A program made the position numbers and the translations under genes. This document shows, one piece after another, positions 22,401 through 23,784 of a DNA stretch of 23,784 nucleotides. The notes beneath the pieces were generated by a model that did not search any database, was not told where the DNA came from, and saw only the letters and a program-made list of their open reading frames with translations. The DNA is from Oscillospiraceae bacterium (GTDB lineage Bacteria; Bacillota; Clostridia; Oscillospirales; UBA929): assembly GCA_009777435.1 (NCBI GenBank), contig WRLW01000003.1:1-23784 (forward strand), given 5' to 3'. Numbering within the stretch: the stretch's first letter is position 1; every line of letters begins with the position of its first letter.

Positions 22401-22744
22401 GACAAGTAACCGTAGTGGGCGCGGGCGCCGCGACCATAACGGCGGCGGCGGCGGGCGGCGTGTCCGCGTCGGTCGCGGTGGAGGGCATGGTGCCTGTAAA
22501 ACGCGTAGTGACCGGCGCTTCGACGGTCACGCTAAAGCCGGGCGAGACGTATATCCTTGGGGCCTACGCCATGCCGGCCGACGCGAGCTATAAGGAGCTG
22601 ACCTACGCGTCGTCAAAGAGCGGCGTCGTGACCGTGGATGAAAACGGCGTCGTGACCGCCGTCGGCAAAGGCTCCTCGACCGTCACCATAAAGGCCGCCG
22701 TCGGTTCGGCCAAAAAGTCTGTAACCTTCCGGGTGAAAGCGTAG
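19424..22744 (+). CDS. Secreted C1A-peptidase-like protein with lectin-like and Big_2 domains, apparently catalytically inactive
   Basis: This is an 1106-residue exported protein. A signal peptide covers about 1-26. Residues about 33-320 follow the C1A (papain-like) fold: IRDQG (Gln54, the oxyanion-hole position) and KNSWG (Asn288 with its Trp) are present. However, the catalytic Cys position, six after Gln54, is Ser60 (VSYAFA instead of CWAFA), and the catalytic His is Trp247 (NWCV instead of NHAV). A lectin-like domain of the type usually paired with clostridial C1A enzymes begins YEHDPLG near 332 and ends near 500. The rest is about seven Big_2-type repeats (for example WSSSDESVATV, VTWVSSKPHVATV, VTWSSSDESVAKV). 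There is no LPXTG, SLH or other anchor at the end. ATG 19424 has GGAGG eight bases upstream. The protein is probably surface-exposed or released, with binding rather than cutting as its role. Confidence 0.85.
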   Translation: MKTGTRLFTIITAVLLTAAAAPLPAQAPGSALAAWYDSYDPRYEGGALTGIRDQGADDVSYAFATAAAAEIALIRAGIAGPDIDLSEQHIRFAMSKSGGNNLGFTSAQGAALTSSASSDPRASIAAYLTRGRLGGLVAEAYDPYKAGDQSRAQSVTADKISSYRVGDVVYIPDMPAATPNDTQSYYREKHINDLKAAITRYGAVTGWIYGPKTTSKAGAAGEYWNGKSMMSYGHLKAGELTQTPGNWCVTAVGWDDGYIFTEYEEEDDKGVNNLKNKPSQPGAFIIKNSWGAETGDAGYFYLSYMDSLLLRNAFALGGVKLAGDNSSPADKIYEHDPLGPTGRTVSSGAWMANVFPVEKDGQHANAVSFAAADAGTQYDIYIMRYASGTSLPGEGGPAATLTGLMENGERVASGTVELPGYYTVDIDRVWLGDKGDTVFVAVYYSGCSNIPFQSAASGLTAAGQSFRSSSAGAESWVDISANGQNACVKLIADELSLPRPGAISLSPPRDIQVIRVGETVNWSYDLTVAGGPASGADTSVVWASGDTSVARVDAAGNVTGVGGGSCVISVMTRSGRREDSREVYVPPVAVTALKLNRSEIKVKTNQTAQLTAAVTPSNATDKTLEWSSSDESVATVTSLGQVTGVGPGSAVITAASVSDPYIYASCDVEVSKDYVSSITLSRRTLATAVGSITPIGIKTGPATAYDTALEWELVSGNPDVVEIDHEKGTVTGRMPGKAEFRISPADINPDAKKTPSATLTVTVSPLADSYVNVGKTITLTSALTGVKADDIEWEITGGDDTDLTPNKNKAKLYGRRSGEFRVTSYDKNDPDNKHVVSVFVKTPAKKVAVRMESDESNKPARRKELTLDQDGSNPSSVSLAYTIGPDDASYKDVTWVSSKPHVATVDENGVVTAVGPGTAVITCKAIADTAKATFGVTVKYNPTAIELNRTETQRIAVGKKFSLRAAVERTRNVSRTVTWSSSDESVAKVSRTGQVTVVGAGAATITAAAAGGVSASVAVEGMVPVKRVVTGASTVTLKPGETYILGAYAMPADASYKELTYASSKSGVVTVDENGVVTAVGKGSSTVTIKAAVGSAKKSVTFRVKA

Positions 22745-22767
22745 TCTCAGACATTTGGGGGCCGCCA

Positions 22768-22794
22768 TGTAGGGACGCACATTGTGCGTCCGCG
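22768..22794 (+). repeat. GTAGGG-type hairpin repeat, copy A
   Basis: GTAGGGACGCAC-ATT-GTGCGTCC makes an 8-bp stem, GGACGCAC with GTGCGTCC, and is followed by GCGTT. It lies 24 bases after the C1A-like gene. The T-run is too short for a strong terminator. Confidence 0.75.
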
Positions 22795-22833
22795 TTCCCC
22801 TGTCCACGCATCGCATTGTGGCAAAATGAACCA

Positions 22834-22857
22834 CGGACGCGCAATGCGCGCCCCTAC
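22834..22857 (-). repeat. GTAGGG-type hairpin repeat, copy B (inverted)
   Basis: On the minus strand this reads GTAGGGGCGCGCATTGCGCG followed by TCCG, identical over 24 bases to the copy at 15801-15824. It lies in the opposite orientation to copies A and C. Confidence 0.75.
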
Positions 22858-22877
22858 GCCCGGTTACACGCAAACCC

Positions 22878-22904
22878 TGTAGGGACGCACAGTGTGCGTC
22901 CGCG
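22878..22904 (+). repeat. GTAGGG-type hairpin repeat, copy C
   Basis: This has the same stem as copy A, but the loop reads AGT instead of ATT; otherwise it is identical over the unit. It is followed by GCGTTTCCCCC and then a partial unit. Confidence 0.75.
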
Positions 22905-22972
22905 TTTCCCCCTGCGTCCGCGTTTACCCATGCCCCACGCGTCCCACACACACCAATTTTTCTGCGGGACTG

Positions 22973-23001
22973 TTGACAGGGTTATATTATAATGATATCA
23001 T
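22973..23001 (+). promoter_or_regulatory. Sigma-A-type promoter with palindromic -10 region
   Basis: TTGACA (22973-22978) and TATCAT (22996-23001) are 17 bases apart. The -10 lies inside the palindrome ATGATATCAT (22992-23001), and a second TGATATC follows at 23004-23010, so a repressor site is plausible. It drives the membrane-peptide and ABC ATPase genes. Confidence 0.75.
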
Positions 23002-23057
23002 ATTGATATCTAAAGCGCGCCGGCTTGCGGCCGGGCGCGGAAAGGAGAGGCCCCTCC

Positions 23058-23258
23058 GTGGAAATACTTGCCGATTACCTGATTTTCATACTCCCGCTGG
23101 CCCTGATACAGCTCGGCCTTATGGTCGGCGCGCTGGTGCATATCCTCACGCATAACACATACCGTACGGGCAACCGCGCGGCCTGGCTTATTGTCTGCCT
23201 GTTTATTTCGGTAATAGGCCCCATAATCTATTTCTGCTTCGGGCGCGGGCAGGAATAG
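23058..23258 (+). CDS. Small two-helix membrane protein, PLD-nuclease N-terminal-like (YxlE-like)
   Basis: This is a 66-residue protein with two predicted membrane helices (about 4-27 and 41-60) and the closing motif GPIIYFCFGRG that marks the PLDc_N family. In Bacillus subtilis the similar YxlE is encoded just before the ABC ATPase YxlF and permease YxlG in the sigY operon, where it affects sigma-Y activity. Here too an ABC ATPase gene follows after 28 bp. The start is a GTG with AAGGAG ten bases upstream. The frame extends upstream to 23025, but that part has no ribosome site. There is no catalytic domain, so it is not itself a phospholipase. Confidence 0.75.
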   Translation: MEILADYLIFILPLALIQLGLMVGALVHILTHNTYRTGNRAAWLIVCLFISVIGPIIYFCFGRGQE

Positions 23259-23286
23259 CTGCCCCGCCCTGAAAGGATGACGGCAT

Positions 23287-23784
23287 ATGGATATTCTCCG
23301 TATTGAGAACGTTTATAAAAGCTTCGGCGCGGCGCGCGTCATCGACGGCATATCGCTCAATGTGCCGGAAGGCTCGGTATTCGGCTTCATCGGCGCGCAC
23401 GGCGCCGGGAAGACCACCACCATGAAAATGGCGCTCGGGCTGCTAAAGCCCGACGGCGGTCATATCTATGTCCTCGACGAAAAGGTGCGGTTCGGCATGA
23501 CGCCCACCAACCGCCATGTGGGATACCTGCCCGACGTGCCGGCCTTCTATGGGTACATGCGCCCCGTGGAGTACCTGCGCTTCTGCGGCGAGGCGGCCGG
23601 ACTGCCCGCCTCCGAGATTAAGAGCCGCGCGGACGGCCTGCTTGAGCTTGTGGGCCTCGGCGGCGCGGACAAGAAAATCAGCGGCTTCTCGCGCGGCATG
23701 AAACAGCGGTTAGGCGTCGCCCAGGCGCTGATAAACCGCCCGCGGCTGCTGATCTGCGACGAGCCGACGTCCGCCCTCGACCCC
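23287..23784 (+). CDS. ABC transporter ATP-binding protein, partial (YxlF/BcrA-like)
   Basis: The first 166 residues are present and the window ends inside the gene. Walker A is GAHGAGKTT (36-44), with His where most relatives have Asn or Pro. The signature is FSRGMKQR (134-141), with Arg in place of the usual second residue of SGG. Walker B with its Glu is LLICDEPTSALDP (154-166). It belongs to the ABC-2 type group that exports drugs, peptides or lipids, and a permease gene is expected just beyond the window. The ATG at 23287 follows AAGGA. Together with the preceding small membrane protein it matches the YxlE-YxlF arrangement. Confidence 0.92.
   Translation, partial: MDILRIENVYKSFGAARVIDGISLNVPEGSVFGFIGAHGAGKTTTMKMALGLLKPDGGHIYVLDEKVRFGMTPTNRHVGYLPDVPAFYGYMRPVEYLRFCGEAAGLPASEIKSRADGLLELVGLGGADKKISGFSRGMKQRLGVAQALINRPRLLICDEPTSALDP

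Larger units (their letters stand above)
22745..23057. other. Intergenic region holding hairpin repeats and a promoter
   Basis: These 313 bases carry no supported gene. They contain three complete copies of a GTAGGG-type hairpin repeat (annotated separately), a partial copy TGCGTCCGCGTTT at 22913-22925, the short inverted repeat CCAC...GTGG (22804-22807 and 22817-22820), and the AT-rich promoter of the next operon. The first repeat may also end the preceding transcript. Confidence 0.6.

Noticed and set aside
22973..22993. TTGACA paired with TATAAT at 22988-22993
   Set aside because: Only nine bases separate them; TATCAT at 22996 gives the correct 17-base spacing.
22892..23155. Open frame through the repeats and the promoter before the small membrane protein
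   Set aside because: It runs through the hairpin repeat and the promoter and lies in a different frame from the gene that has the ribosome site.
23058..23258. Phospholipase D activity for the small membrane protein
   Set aside because: It carries only the two-helix N-terminal motif; there is no HKD catalytic domain.

Overview
The window is a GC-rich, gene-dense stretch of a bacterial chromosome. It most likely comes from a spore-forming, Gram-positive Clostridia-type Firmicute. The grounds are: a SleB-type spore-cortex hydrolase with an N-terminal peptidoglycan-binding domain; the glmU-prs-pth gene order known from Bacillus and relatives; a WalJ/YycJ-type hydrolase directly after murA; an IscS-NifU pair of the clostridial kind; a secreted C1A/lectin-like/Big_2 protein; and a YxlE/YxlF-like pair. 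Start codons ATG, GTG and TTG are all used, usually with good Shine-Dalgarno sequences. A perfect 16-bp parS site (19173-19188) suggests that the window lies in the origin-proximal part of the chromosome.

Layout. 1-2787 (+): the 3' end of murA, a walJ-like metallo-hydrolase overlapping it by one base, then a 572-aa alpha-phosphohexomutase. 2817-5734 (-): a small membrane protein (CmpB-like family), pyrE, then nifU downstream of nifS, driven by a clear promoter at 5758-5786. A rho-independent terminator (3274-3315) and a cassette of palindromes (4004-4103) lie between these genes. 5884-6510 (+): an Fe/Mn superoxide dismutase. 6514-13717 (-): an apparent operon reading from the right: a large secreted GHL10 + amidase fusion, recG, a GtrA-family membrane protein and an unrecognised 515-aa helix-turn-helix protein. 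recG and gtrA both start with TTG inside TTGA stop/start overlaps. 13890-15772 (+): a flavodoxin-fold reductase overlapping a secreted protein that may have a NodB-like deacetylase fold. 15840-18158 (-): a glmU-prs-pth operon in which the first gene encodes only the acetyltransferase half of GlmU. 18449-22744 (+): sleB, the parS site, a strong terminator, and an 1106-aa secreted C1A-peptidase-like protein whose catalytic Cys and His are both replaced. 22745-23057: intergenic DNA with three hairpin repeats, then a promoter whose -10 lies in a palindrome. 23058-23784 (+): a YxlE-like membrane peptide and the start of an ABC transporter ATPase.

Cell-envelope genes recur through the window: MurA, WalJ, the phosphohexomutase, the GlmU acetyltransferase, the GHL10-amidase, SleB, the possible NodB-like protein and the Big_2 surface protein. 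PRPP synthase (prs) makes the substrate that PyrE consumes. I found no tRNA, rRNA, CRISPR array, transposase or prophage gene. The most unusual items are the acetyltransferase-only GlmU, the catalytically dead C1A surface protein, the amidase-GHL10 fusion, the parS site, and two unrelated families of palindromic intergenic repeats, one of which shows base-pair-preserving changes between copies.
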